NCBI GenBank assembly: GCA_964581825.1
Contig: CAZORB010000065.1
Location: forward strand, 1-22,660
Direction: 5' to 3'
From: SYIM01 sp964581825
GTDB taxonomy: Bacteria > Pseudomonadota > Gammaproteobacteria > Burkholderiales > Burkholderiaceae_E
DNA: 22,660 bases
The position numbers and the translations under genes were made by a program. Every line of letters starts with the position of its first letter. Position 1 is the stretch's first letter. This document shows, in pieces, positions 1-7,784 of the stretch. The notes beneath the pieces were generated by a model, which saw only the letters and a program-made list of their open reading frames with translations, searched no databases and was not told the DNA's origin.

Positions 1-245
1 CGCGCGGCACGAACAATGCCGTCGATTGCACGCTCAACCGTGTCATCGCTGACGATGATCTCTACCTGTACCTTAGGCAAAAAATCGACGACATATTCAG
101 CACCCCGATAAAGCTCGGTGTGCCCCTTCTGCCTGCCAAAGCCCTTGACCTCGGTGACGGTAAGTCCCGATACGCCGACCTCGGAGAGCGCTTCGCGAAC
201 CTCGTCGAGCTTGAAGGGTTTGATGATCGCGGTAATTCGCTTCAT
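1..245 (-). CDS. glnB: Nitrogen regulatory protein P-II (GlnB), 3' end outside window
   Basis: PII signal-transduction protein, a cytoplasmic trimer that senses 2-oxoglutarate, ATP/ADP and, through uridylylation, glutamine status. It controls glutamine synthetase modification and NtrB/NtrC-type signalling. The visible 81 codons begin MKRITAIIKPFKLDEVREAL, the classic PII N-terminus. The T-loop reads KGHTELYRGAEY, which puts the conserved uridylylation tyrosine at residue 51. The family is usually about 112 residues, so roughly 30 C-terminal residues lie beyond the left edge. The ATG at 245-243 follows a good ribosome-binding site (AGGAGA). The gene starts 14 bp after the nadE stop on the same strand, so the two are probably co-transcribed. 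GlnB rather than GlnK is preferred because no amtB is visible and nadE-glnB is a common betaproteobacterial pairing, but the paralogues cannot be separated with certainty from this fragment. Confidence 0.93.
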   Translation of the reverse strand, partial: MKRITAIIKPFKLDEVREALSEVGVSGLTVTEVKGFGRQKGHTELYRGAEYVVDFLPKVQVEIIVSDDTVERAIDGIVRAA

Positions 246-259
246 AAGAGGGTCTCCTG

Positions 260-1891
260 CTAGTCGCGAAAACGAGAAGTAATCGGCATCCGCCAGTCGC
301 GCCCAAATGCCCGGTGCGTGACTCGAATACCCACCGGTGCCTGCCGTCGCTTGTATTCGCTGATACGAATCAGACGGACCACACGCTCGACCGCATCACG
401 CGGATGCCCTGCCGCAACAATCGCATCAATGCCATGGTTCTGCTCCATGTACATCTGCATGATCGCATCGAGCGTGTCGTAGGGAGGAAGTGAATCCTGA
501 TCGGTTTGGCCTGGCCGAAGCTCGGCGCTGGGCGCCCGGGTGATGATGCGCTCGGGGATAACCGGCTTGACCGTATTACGCCATCTTGCCAGCCGATACA
601 CCAGAGTTTTGGCGAGGTCTTTGATCACTGCGAAGCCACCGGCCATATCGCCGTAGAGCGTGCAGTAACCGACCGCCATTTCGGACTTATTGCCCGTGGT
701 GAGAACGATTGAGCCGTATTTGTTGGACAGGGCCATCAGCAGCGTGCCACGGATACGCGCCTGAAGGTTTTCCTCGGTGGTGTCTTCAGGGCGCCCCTGG
801 AATTCATCTGCAAGCGTGCTGCGGAAGGCATCGAAGCAGGTGTTGATTGGAAATTCGTCGTAGCGGACGCCCAGACGCGCCACCATATCGCGGGAATCAA
901 TCCACGAGATATCAGCTGTGTAAGGCGAAGGCATCATGACTGCCCGGACCCGGTCGGCGCCCAGCGCGTCCACCGCGATGGCAAGTGTCAAAGCAGAATC
1001 AATGCCGCCCGACAAACCGATGACTGCCGAGGGGAAACCATTTTTGCCCAGGTAATCGCGCACGCCGAGCACCAGCACGCGATACACCTGCTCTTCGATG
1101 GAGATGGAAGGCGCAACCTTACCCGGGCGCAGATCAACGACCGCCCCCGAGACAGACTGCGCGCCCACCGCGACGTCGACGACCAGCAGATCGGGCTCAC
1201 AGAACGCTCCCTGACCTGCGAGTTGCCCTCGCGCATCGAGCGCAAACGACAACCCGTCAAACACCAGTTCGTCCTGGCCACCAACAAGGTTGGCCGCGAC
1301 CATCGGCAAGCCAAGGGTGCTCACGGTGTCTCGCGCTACATCAACACGCTGCGACTGCTTATCCATATGAAATGGCGACCCGTTGAGCGCAAGCAATACC
1401 TGGGCGCCAGCCTCGCGCGCCTGACGCGGCGCGCGCTCAAACCAGAAATCTTCACAGATCACTACACCGAAGCGCACGCCACCTGCCTCAAACACCAGCG
1501 GCGCGCCATCGGGCAGAAAATAGCGTTGTTCGTCAAACACGTCGTAGTTGGGCAGCTCGAGCTTTCGGTATTCGCCGACGACACGGCCCCGATGTAAGAC
1601 CAGGGCTGCGTTGTAGCGCTTGCGCCCGTGGCGAACCGGCACGCCCACCACCAGGTGCAGGTTCAGATCGGCCGTATCTGCCAGCAATGCTGCGAGCGTG
1701 GCATTAGCCTTCTCGTAGAATGCCGGCCGAAGCAGGAGATCTTCGGGTGGATAGCCGCTGAGCGAGAGCTCGGGCGTTACCAGCACCGATACCGATTGCG
1801 ATACTGATGCGCGCGCCGCTTCAAGAATGCGGCGAGCGTTACCGTCGAAGTCGCCGACGATCTGATTGAGTTGCGCAGCCGCGATCCGCAT
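260..1891 (-). CDS. nadE: Glutamine-dependent NAD(+) synthetase
   Basis: Catalyses the last step of NAD synthesis, amidating deamido-NAD with ATP and ammonia drawn from glutamine. The 543-residue protein has the two-domain architecture of the long form. An N-terminal nitrilase-type glutaminase domain (about 1-260) carries the catalytic triad Glu41 (TPELSLSGYPP), Lys110 (EYRKLELPNY) and Cys146 (VVICEDFW). The C-terminal synthetase domain carries the ATP pyrophosphatase P-loop SGGIDS at 294-299, followed by MPSPYTAD. Length and motifs are normal and no key residue is missing. The ATG start is supported by the family-typical opening MRIAAAQLNQIVGDFDGN; no clear Shine-Dalgarno sequence precedes it. 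It is divergent from the FemAB-like gene, with at most 31 bp between the starts, so its promoter must overlap the neighbour's 5' end. Confidence 0.97.
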   Translation of the reverse strand: MRIAAAQLNQIVGDFDGNARRILEAARASVSQSVSVLVTPELSLSGYPPEDLLLRPAFYEKANATLAALLADTADLNLHLVVGVPVRHGRKRYNAALVLHRGRVVGEYRKLELPNYDVFDEQRYFLPDGAPLVFEAGGVRFGVVICEDFWFERAPRQAREAGAQVLLALNGSPFHMDKQSQRVDVARDTVSTLGLPMVAANLVGGQDELVFDGLSFALDARGQLAGQGAFCEPDLLVVDVAVGAQSVSGAVVDLRPGKVAPSISIEEQVYRVLVLGVRDYLGKNGFPSAVIGLSGGIDSALTLAIAVDALGADRVRAVMMPSPYTADISWIDSRDMVARLGVRYDEFPINTCFDAFRSTLADEFQGRPEDTTEENLQARIRGTLLMALSNKYGSIVLTTGNKSEMAVGYCTLYGDMAGGFAVIKDLAKTLVYRLARWRNTVKPVIPERIITRAPSAELRPGQTDQDSLPPYDTLDAIMQMYMEQNHGIDAIVAAGHPRDAVERVVRLIRISEYKRRQAPVGIRVTHRAFGRDWRMPITSRFRD

Positions 1892-1922
1892 GACGATTTA
1901 GTTGCCCAAAACGGTGAGTCAA

Positions 1923-3083
1923 ATGGAAGCCAGGGATTATGTCACGCGGGTACACAGCTCGATCGCTGAAATCGACCCGCTGCAGTGGGATGCGCTGCGT
2001 GGAGGCGACACTCAGCCCTTTCTGAGCCACGCCTGGCTGCATCTGCTCGAAGAAACGGGCTGCGTAGCGGCCGAGACCGGCTGGCAGCCGATGCACCTCA
2101 CCCTGGAACGAGACGGCAGACTGGTGGCCGCTGCGCCGCTCTATCTGAAAGAGCACTCGTACGGCGAATATGTATTTGATTGGGCCTGGGCGGATGCGTA
2201 TCGCCGGCATGGTCTGCGCTATTTTCCCAAGCTGCTGTCTGCGATACCGTTTACGCCGGTGCCCGGCGCACGCCTGCTGGGGGCAGAAGATACCGATCGG
2301 CAGGCGCTTGCCCGGGCACTCATCGATCTGGCGCGCGAAAGCGGTGTGTCCTCGCTCCATGTGCTGTTTCCCAAGCCGGAAGAAGCATCATGGCTCGAGT
2401 CGGCAGGCGCAATGATCCGACGAGGCGTGCAGTTTCACTGGCATAACGAAGGCTGGCCCGACTTCGAAGCGTTTCTTGCCTCGCTGACTCAACCCAAACG
2501 GAAGAAGATTCGAGCCGAACGCCGAAAAGTGGCCGAAAACGGTGTGCGCTTTCAGCGCCTGGCCGGTGCCGAGATCACCGAGGCCGATTGGGCGTTCTTC
2601 TACCGATGCTACGAGAACACCTACCTTGAGCATCATTCAACGCCTTATCTGAGCCGCCCATTCTTTGAAGGTCTGGGTCAGCGTCTGCCCGAGTCGGTTC
2701 TGATGGTCATTGCCGAGCACAACGGCCGGCGCATCGCGGCAAGCCTGCTGATGCGTGATCGTAAGCGGATGTATGGCCGGTACTGGGGGGCCATCGAAAC
2801 GGTTCCCTGCCTGCACTTCGAAGCCTGCTACTACCAGGCGATTGAAGCAGCCATTGAGGCTGGCATCGAAGTGATCGAGGGTGGCGCACAGGGCGAGCAC
2901 AAAATGGCCCGCGGCTTCTCTCCACAACCCACCGCCTCCGCGCACTGGCTTGCGGAACCCGCGTTCGCCGATGCGGTTCAGCGCTTTCTGGAGCGAGAGG
3001 GCCAGGCGGTCGGCGGTTATCTTGACGAACTGAACGACCGTGCGCCCTTCAAGGAAGCTCAGGCGATCAGAACTTCGGTTTGA
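1923..3083 (+). CDS. FemAB-like GNAT-fold protein (PF04339 / DUF482 type)
   Basis: A 386-residue cytoplasmic protein of the FemAB-like/DUF482 group, which shares the acyl-CoA N-acyltransferase fold. The true substrate is not established for this family, and annotations naming peptidoglycan biosynthesis are by fold only. Family hallmarks are YGRYWG (284-289), LHFEACYYQ (297-305) and GAQGEHKMARGF (321-332). A basic segment (PKRKKIRAERRKV, about 191-203) precedes the C-terminal half. Start choice: the frame is open from TTG 1902 and GTG 1914, but ATG 1923 is preceded by GGTGAG with 4 nt spacing, whereas TTG 1902 has no ribosome-binding site. The longer form would add MPKTVSQ. The gene ends tail-to-tail with ppa, overlapping by 17 bp, and stands alone on its strand, so context gives no functional clue. 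Confidence 0.85.
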   Translation: MEARDYVTRVHSSIAEIDPLQWDALRGGDTQPFLSHAWLHLLEETGCVAAETGWQPMHLTLERDGRLVAAAPLYLKEHSYGEYVFDWAWADAYRRHGLRYFPKLLSAIPFTPVPGARLLGAEDTDRQALARALIDLARESGVSSLHVLFPKPEEASWLESAGAMIRRGVQFHWHNEGWPDFEAFLASLTQPKRKKIRAERRKVAENGVRFQRLAGAEITEADWAFFYRCYENTYLEHHSTPYLSRPFFEGLGQRLPESVLMVIAEHNGRRIAASLLMRDRKRMYGRYWGAIETVPCLHFEACYYQAIEAAIEAGIEVIEGGAQGEHKMARGFSPQPTASAHWLAEPAFADAVQRFLEREGQAVGGYLDELNDRAPFKEAQAIRTSV

Positions 3084-3615
3084 CTGCGGCCGACTGGTAT
3101 CGCTCGATGCCCTCGATAATCTCGCGAGTGGCCTCTTCGGGTCCGCCCCACCCGTCCACCTTGACCCACTTACCCGCTTCCAGATCTTTGTAGTGCTCGA
3201 AAAAGTGCTGGATGGTGGCGAGCCGCTCGGGCGCAAGGTCGTTTGCCGCGCGCCAGTGCTTGTAAATTGGCAGAATTTTGTCGATGGGCACCGCTAGAAG
3301 CTTGGCATCGGCACCGGCTTCATCACGCATCTTCAAGAGCCCGAGCGGACGGCAGCGAACCACCGCGCCCACCGCCACCGGGAACGGCGTGATCACGAGC
3401 ACATCGACCGGATCGCCATCGCCCGCGATGGTGTGCGGGATGTATCCGTAGTTACAGGGATAGTGCATCGAGGTCATCATGAATCGATCGACGAAGAGCG
3501 CACCGGTTTCCTTATCGACCTCGTATTTGATCGGATCGGCGGCCATCGGAATTTCGATGATCACATTGAAATCGTTGGGGATATCGCGGCCGCAGTCGAC
3601 TCTATCGAGATTCAT
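3067..3615 (-). CDS. ppa: Soluble inorganic pyrophosphatase (family I)
   Basis: Hydrolyses pyrophosphate to orthophosphate in the cytoplasm, pulling forward biosynthetic reactions that release PPi. The 182-residue length is normal for the family I enzyme (about 175-180). Visible active-site elements are EIPMAADPIKYEVDK (about 21-35), the metal-binding signature DGDPVD at 66-71, the acidic/lysine cluster KMRDEAGADAK (95-105) and the phosphate-binding FFEHYKDLE region (138-146). The ATG at 3615-3613 opens MNLDRVDCGRDIPNDFN, typical of bacterial family members; the reading frame stays open far upstream, but that part is the shadow of hemY. A GGAG sequence about nine bases upstream is the likely ribosome-binding site. 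The gene lies 61 bp downstream of hemY on the same strand and could be read from the hem operon or from its own promoter in that gap, though I see no convincing one there. Confidence 0.96.
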   Translation of the reverse strand: MNLDRVDCGRDIPNDFNVIIEIPMAADPIKYEVDKETGALFVDRFMMTSMHYPCNYGYIPHTIAGDGDPVDVLVITPFPVAVGAVVRCRPLGLLKMRDEAGADAKLLAVPIDKILPIYKHWRAANDLAPERLATIQHFFEHYKDLEAGKWVKVDGWGGPEEATREIIEGIERYQSAAVKPKF

Positions 3616-3676
3616 AGTGGAGGTCTCCAGGAGGAACGTTAAATAGCGGTCGGATCGCCGACGCGTCTCGTAGTAA

Positions 3677-4936
3677 TCAGGCCGATTCCGGCGTATCAGG
3701 TGGTACCGGCGGCGATGCATCGCCCACAGCGGCCAACGGCGCCTGCGGCCATTCGGCCAGGGGATCGCCAATGCCGTCGGTGGCAGCCAGGCGCCAATAG
3801 CGAAGCGCCTCGTGCTGCCGACCCAGTTGCTCATAGAGTCGCGCCAACAGCGCACGCGTTTCCCGGGTGGGCGACTGGGCCTCGGCAAGCCGCAGGAACT
3901 CTTCAGCCTTACCCCAGAGACCCTCTGCGGCGCACAGCTTTCCTGCCGCGATCGTAAAGGCCGCTCGATCACCGTGGCGCTGACGCCAGTTTTCGATGCT
4001 GCGCAGCCGCGTTCGGGCATCGAGCACCGCAATCGAGGCATAGACGGGCACCAGCCGTTCAGCGAGACGCCGATCGAGAATGGCCGATAGCAGCGTTGCA
4101 GCCTGTTCGCCTCGACCTGAGCGGTCTAGTGCACGGGCTACCGCCTCGACCACCTCATCGATATCACGTTCGGCCGCGTTCATGGACGACAGCAGTTCCT
4201 GAAGCGCGTGTGCGTCGTCACCTCGCTGGGCGACCAGTTCGCGCAAGGCCCTGATTTTTAGCCCGCGAACAACGCTGGGATGAAGCGCCTCACGCTTATC
4301 GAGCTGGCGCACCGTGTTCAGAACCGCCTGCCAGTTACCCGACTGTTCATGGGCCCGCAGCGCAAGCCGCATGGCCTGGAGGTGTCGCGCCCCGCGGGAA
4401 TGCAGACGCTCCACCGCATCGAGTGCATCGGCGGGCCGCTGATCGTCGACTGCAATTTCAGCGCGGCACATCAGCGCCGCATTGGTGGTGGGTTTTTCGT
4501 GACCCGCTGACGAGAGCCAGCGCTCGACCCGCTCGGGCTCCCGCTGGCGATGCGCCGCGCGCGCGCCCATCAGTGATGCAGCCCCAGCCAGATCAGGTTG
4601 CTTGAGCGCAGCTTGCAGCAGGCGCTCCGATCGCCCGTAGCGCCCTTCGTTGTAGGCGATCAATCCGTCGCGCAGCCCGGCGACAGCCGCCTCGCGGGAG
4701 CGGCGCTCGCGATACTGGCGCACCCGCTGCGGCAGATCGACCGCATTCGACAAAGCCAGCAGCAGCAGGTGCAGCAGCGCAAACAAGGCGAACAGCGCGA
4801 GCAGCACCAGATTCATGGATAGGTCGACGCGATAAGGCGGCCAGAGCAAGGCCACATTGCCGTCGTTGAAGCGCATGAGTAACGCCAGCCCGACCGCGAC
4901 CGCCAGGACCAGCAGAATGCCGATCACGCGTCCCAC
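3677..4936 (-). CDS. hemY: HemY-like membrane protein with TPR region
   Basis: Member of the proteobacterial HemY family (HemY_N, PF07219), an inner-membrane protein encoded with hemC-hemD-hemX in gamma- and betaproteobacteria. It has been linked to late heme-pathway function, but its biochemical role is not firmly known. It is unrelated to the Bacillus HemY protoporphyrinogen oxidase. The 419-residue protein has two N-terminal membrane segments (about 3-21 and 41-63) around the family motif WPPYRVDLSMNLVLL, followed by a long helical, alanine-rich cytoplasmic part that resembles tetratricopeptide repeats, for example YNEGRYGRSERLLQAALKQ and LYEQLGRQHEALRYWRLA. It starts at a GTG (4936-4934) only 3 bp after the hemX stop, which indicates translational coupling. 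The C-terminus ends in a proline-rich, disordered-looking tail. Confidence 0.9.
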   Translation of the reverse strand: MGRVIGILLVLAVAVGLALLMRFNDGNVALLWPPYRVDLSMNLVLLALFALFALLHLLLLALSNAVDLPQRVRQYRERRSREAAVAGLRDGLIAYNEGRYGRSERLLQAALKQPDLAGAASLMGARAAHRQREPERVERWLSSAGHEKPTTNAALMCRAEIAVDDQRPADALDAVERLHSRGARHLQAMRLALRAHEQSGNWQAVLNTVRQLDKREALHPSVVRGLKIRALRELVAQRGDDAHALQELLSSMNAAERDIDEVVEAVARALDRSGRGEQAATLLSAILDRRLAERLVPVYASIAVLDARTRLRSIENWRQRHGDRAAFTIAAGKLCAAEGLWGKAEEFLRLAEAQSPTRETRALLARLYEQLGRQHEALRYWRLAATDGIGDPLAEWPQAPLAAVGDASPPVPPDTPESA

Positions 4937-4939
4937 GGA

Positions 4940-5983
4940 TCAGCTCCGACTTTCGCGACTGCTTCGGATCGCGCGCACCGCGCGCAGGCTTTCGCCCGGC
5001 AGGGGTGGATCGAGCCCAAGCCGCGCCGAGCGCAGCTGCTTTAACTGCGAGAGCGCACCGACCACCAGACGGTTATCAGTTTCGTAGTAGCGCGTCAGCC
5101 AGTCGATAGCCCGGCCAACATCAGTCTGAAACTGAAGCTCGTTGCGCGCCAGCATGCCCAACCTTGCGTTGAGCAGCATCAGCCTCATGTTTTCTCGAAG
5201 GAAGTACGCCTGATCAGGCGCGAGCAGAACCGAATCCGGCTCATCCACGCGGCGAACCCGGATCAGCTTTTGAAGTTCCTCACGCAGGAATGTGATGCCG
5301 GTGGAGGCGAGCCCTTCCTCGAAACCCCCAGGCCGCCCCGGCGCACCGGTCTCGGCAGGGCGCGCGCGGGATTGCACGGTGGAGGTAAGCGGCAGCTGTT
5401 CGACCAGCGTGATCAGGCCGTCGATTCGGGTGGCCATGCCCGTGATGTCGGCCACGGGATGCGCCTTTAGCCGCTCGATATCGCCGAGCAGCGCCTTGCG
5501 GAGCGGCGCGAGCGTTGGGTCTTTCTGGCGGACCAGGCGCAGATCGAGTTCCTGCAGCGCCGTGACTGCGGCGCGCGGGTCGGTGCCCAGCGACAGTTGT
5601 TGCGTAGCAAGCGAGATGACCGCCTCGGCCTCAGCCAGCACCGCATCGGCCGATTCCTGGATCAGGCCGCGATACAGCTTTTCGACCTGCGAATACAGGC
5701 TCTGCGCCTCGGCCATACGCGCATCGATCAGCACCTGACGCTGCTGCAAATCGCGCAGCAGGTCTTGGGATACCTTGAGCGCCGCTTCAAGTTCGGCCAC
5801 CCGTTTGTCGCCAGCGTCCAGACGGCGCAATGCGCCGCTTTCTAGCCGATCAACACGCTGCGCAAGGGTGAACGCAACCACAAGCGCGATAGCGCCCAAT
5901 ACCAGGCCGGACCAGCGCCAGACCAGGGCTGCGCGCGAGCGACGCTGGCGCGACACGGGCGCGGACGGAGACGCCGCGGTCAT
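4940..5983 (-). CDS. hemX: HemX-like protein (uroporphyrinogen-III methyltransferase-like, PF04375)
   Basis: HemX family membrane protein, found between hemD and hemY in proteobacteria and often called a putative uroporphyrin-III C-methyltransferase, although it lacks the SAM-dependent methyltransferase fold of CysG/CobA. Its real role is unproven. The chosen form has 347 residues: a short basic cytoplasmic N-terminus (RQRRSR), one membrane helix (GLVLGAIALVVAFTLAQRV), then a long coiled-coil periplasmic region (VAELEAALKVSQDLLRDLQQ and on) and the family C-terminal helical domain ending WLTRYYETDNRLV. Start choice: ATG 5983 has GAGGA with 4 nt between it and the ATG. A TTG at 6034, 17 codons upstream, also has GGAG at 8 nt spacing, so the longer form beginning MSQQVPSGNSDGH is possible. 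It is separate from hemD, unlike HemDX fusions known in some relatives. Confidence 0.88.
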   Translation of the reverse strand: MTAASPSAPVSRQRRSRAALVWRWSGLVLGAIALVVAFTLAQRVDRLESGALRRLDAGDKRVAELEAALKVSQDLLRDLQQRQVLIDARMAEAQSLYSQVEKLYRGLIQESADAVLAEAEAVISLATQQLSLGTDPRAAVTALQELDLRLVRQKDPTLAPLRKALLGDIERLKAHPVADITGMATRIDGLITLVEQLPLTSTVQSRARPAETGAPGRPGGFEEGLASTGITFLREELQKLIRVRRVDEPDSVLLAPDQAYFLRENMRLMLLNARLGMLARNELQFQTDVGRAIDWLTRYYETDNRLVVGALSQLKQLRSARLGLDPPLPGESLRAVRAIRSSRESRS

Positions 5984-6098
5984 TCGATCCTCGGAATGTC
6001 CATCGGAGTTTCCGGACGGAACCTGCTGGGACAAAGAAAGTGCTCCGCGAAGGGCTCAGGGGCGTGACACGCCGGCAATGGCGCGCCGAAACCAATCG

Positions 6099-6842
6099 TC
6101 ATTCTAACGCGGCGAGGATCGCTTCTTCCCCAGGTCCGATCAGCCGAACATGGTGAAACCCGGCGGCACGGGCAGACTCGGCGATTCGATCGTGGATAAC
6201 GAGCGCAATACCCTGCCCCTGGGCGTCGATCAGACCGGCCGCCTCGGGAAGCGCGCACAGCGCGGCTACACTGCCAGTCTGGGTGAAGACGCAGTGCACC
6301 GGCGTTGGGCTCGATAACCAGCTACCCAACTGCTCGAGCGAATCCGAATCAGGTACCACTGACTCTCGCTCATAGAGCGCCATCACATCGACCAAAGCGC
6401 CATCGCGTCGCAGCGCCTCGATCCAGTCTTCCCGACCCGTGTCGCCTCGTACCACCAGGACCCGCAGACCTGAAGGCCTCGACAACGGCGCCGTGCGGAG
6501 CAGCGCCGCCGCATCAAACGGGGGGCCGGCGGGCGCCAGAACCCGATCGGGCGGAACCTCCCATCCCAAACGTCCGAGCGTGGCAACGCTGCCGGGGCCG
6601 ATCAGCGCAAGGCCAGGGCCCGCAGGCCACCGCTTGGAAAGCGCGACAGCCAGCTCCTCGATCGCAGCCGGGCTTATCGCCACTACCCAGTCGAACCCCG
6701 CCAGCCGCGCCTCGAGCAGTCCGACGCCCAACGAGCGGACGCGGGTAAAGGCGAGGGTCAGGACCTCGTGACCTTGCGCAACCAGGGTGCTCGCGAGTGT
6801 TTCGACTCGCGGCAGCGGCTGGGTCAGGACAACCCGAGCCAA
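6099..6842 (-). CDS. hemD: Uroporphyrinogen-III synthase
   Basis: Cyclises hydroxymethylbilane with inversion of ring D to give uroporphyrinogen III, the branch-point precursor of heme, siroheme and cobalamin. The 247-residue protein fits the HemD family in length and opens MARVVLTQPLPRVETLASTL, the usual start of the first of its two domains. HemD sequences are poorly conserved, so the call leans on this opening, on segments such as FDWVVAISPAAIEELAVAL and VHCVFTQTGSVAAL, and on its position directly after hemC. The start is a TTG (6842-6840) lying inside the 3' end of hemC, giving a 19-bp overlap with GGGA just upstream. No better start is seen downstream without losing the conserved first strand. 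Overlap with hemC implies translational coupling. Confidence 0.93.
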   Translation of the reverse strand: MARVVLTQPLPRVETLASTLVAQGHEVLTLAFTRVRSLGVGLLEARLAGFDWVVAISPAAIEELAVALSKRWPAGPGLALIGPGSVATLGRLGWEVPPDRVLAPAGPPFDAAALLRTAPLSRPSGLRVLVVRGDTGREDWIEALRRDGALVDVMALYERESVVPDSDSLEQLGSWLSSPTPVHCVFTQTGSVAALCALPEAAGLIDAQGQGIALVIHDRIAESARAAGFHHVRLIGPGEEAILAALE

Positions 6843-7780
6843 CGTCCCGCGCCCTGGGCAAGCAGATCACGGGCGGCTTGAGCGCCAAGCCGCTCGGCGG
6901 TCGATGCATCGGCGGGTCCTTCTGCGAGCGCCACATTGGCCATGCCGCTGCCATCTTCCGCGCCAACCCGAGCGCGCAGTTGCAGCGCCCCGTCTGGCCC
7001 GGTTTCGCAATACGCGGCAAGCGGCATCCGGCAATTGCCCCCAAGTGCGCGCGATACGGCCCGCTCGGCGAGCACCTCAAAGGTTGTTCGTGCGTCGGCA
7101 AGCGGCGAGAGCCATCGGGCGACATCCGCCCGCGAGGCGAGCGTCTCGATGCCGAGCGCCCCCTGGCCAGCGGCGGGAAGACTTGCCTGTACCGGCACCA
7201 CGGATCGGATTCGCTGCGCAAGTCCCAGACGCTTGAGCCCGGCTGCCGCCAAGATGATGGCGTCGAAATCGCCTGAATCGAGCCGCTTCAACCGTGTCTG
7301 GACGTTACCGCGCAGTGGCAGCACCGACAGCTTCGGATACTGATGCCGAATCTGCGAAGCACGGCGCAGGCTCGCGGTACCGACGCGGGCACCCTCGGGC
7401 ATGTCATCGAGCGAGGCAAACCGGTTGGAGACAAACGCATCGCGCGGGTCTTCACGCTTCATGACCACGGGCAAGGCAAACTCCGAGGCCAGCACCATCG
7501 GCACGTCTTTTAATGAGTGAACCGCCAGGTGGGCGCGGCCGTCGAGTAGCGCCACCTCGAGTTCCTTGACGAACAGCCCTTTGCCGCCAATATCGGCAAG
7601 CGGCCGATCAAGAATGCGGTCGCCCTCAGTGGTCATGCCGAGGATTTCTACCGAACACGCGGGGTAGAGTTCCTTAAGCCGATCGCGCACATGCTCGGCC
7701 TGCCACATTGCAAGCGCGCTTTGTCGGGTGGCAATCACCAGTCGGTCGGGCGAATCGGGCAGGGGGGAACTGGGGGGCAT
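6824..7780 (-). CDS. hemC: Hydroxymethylbilane synthase (porphobilinogen deaminase)
   Basis: Condenses four porphobilinogen molecules into hydroxymethylbilane, using a covalently attached dipyrromethane primer. The 318-residue protein carries all the expected marks: ATRQSALAMWQAEHV near the N-terminus, the catalytic aspartate in AVHSLKDVP (Asp92), the arginine-rich substrate site GTASLRRASQIR (134-145), and the cofactor-attachment cysteine in LGGNCRMPLAAYC (Cys250). The ATG at 7780 starts only 4 bp after the stop of the LytTR regulator, and its 3' end overlaps hemD by 19 bp. It therefore sits in a tight run algR-like, hemC, hemD, hemX, hemY, the same order as in Pseudomonas. Confidence 0.97.
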   Translation of the reverse strand: MPPSSPLPDSPDRLVIATRQSALAMWQAEHVRDRLKELYPACSVEILGMTTEGDRILDRPLADIGGKGLFVKELEVALLDGRAHLAVHSLKDVPMVLASEFALPVVMKREDPRDAFVSNRFASLDDMPEGARVGTASLRRASQIRHQYPKLSVLPLRGNVQTRLKRLDSGDFDAIILAAAGLKRLGLAQRIRSVVPVQASLPAAGQGALGIETLASRADVARWLSPLADARTTFEVLAERAVSRALGGNCRMPLAAYCETGPDGALQLRARVGAEDGSGMANVALAEGPADASTAERLGAQAARDLLAQGAGRWLGLS

Positions 7781-7784
7781 CGTG

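Noticed and set aside
3616..4041. Upstream extension of the ppa reading frame
   Set aside because: The extension overlaps hemY on the same strand in another frame, and its translation is basic and unstructured. The family start MNLDRVDCGRDIP at 3615 is clear.
3677..4936. hemY as protoporphyrinogen oxidase
   Set aside because: The name is shared, but this protein has two membrane helices plus TPR-like repeats and no FAD-binding GxGxxG oxidase motif.
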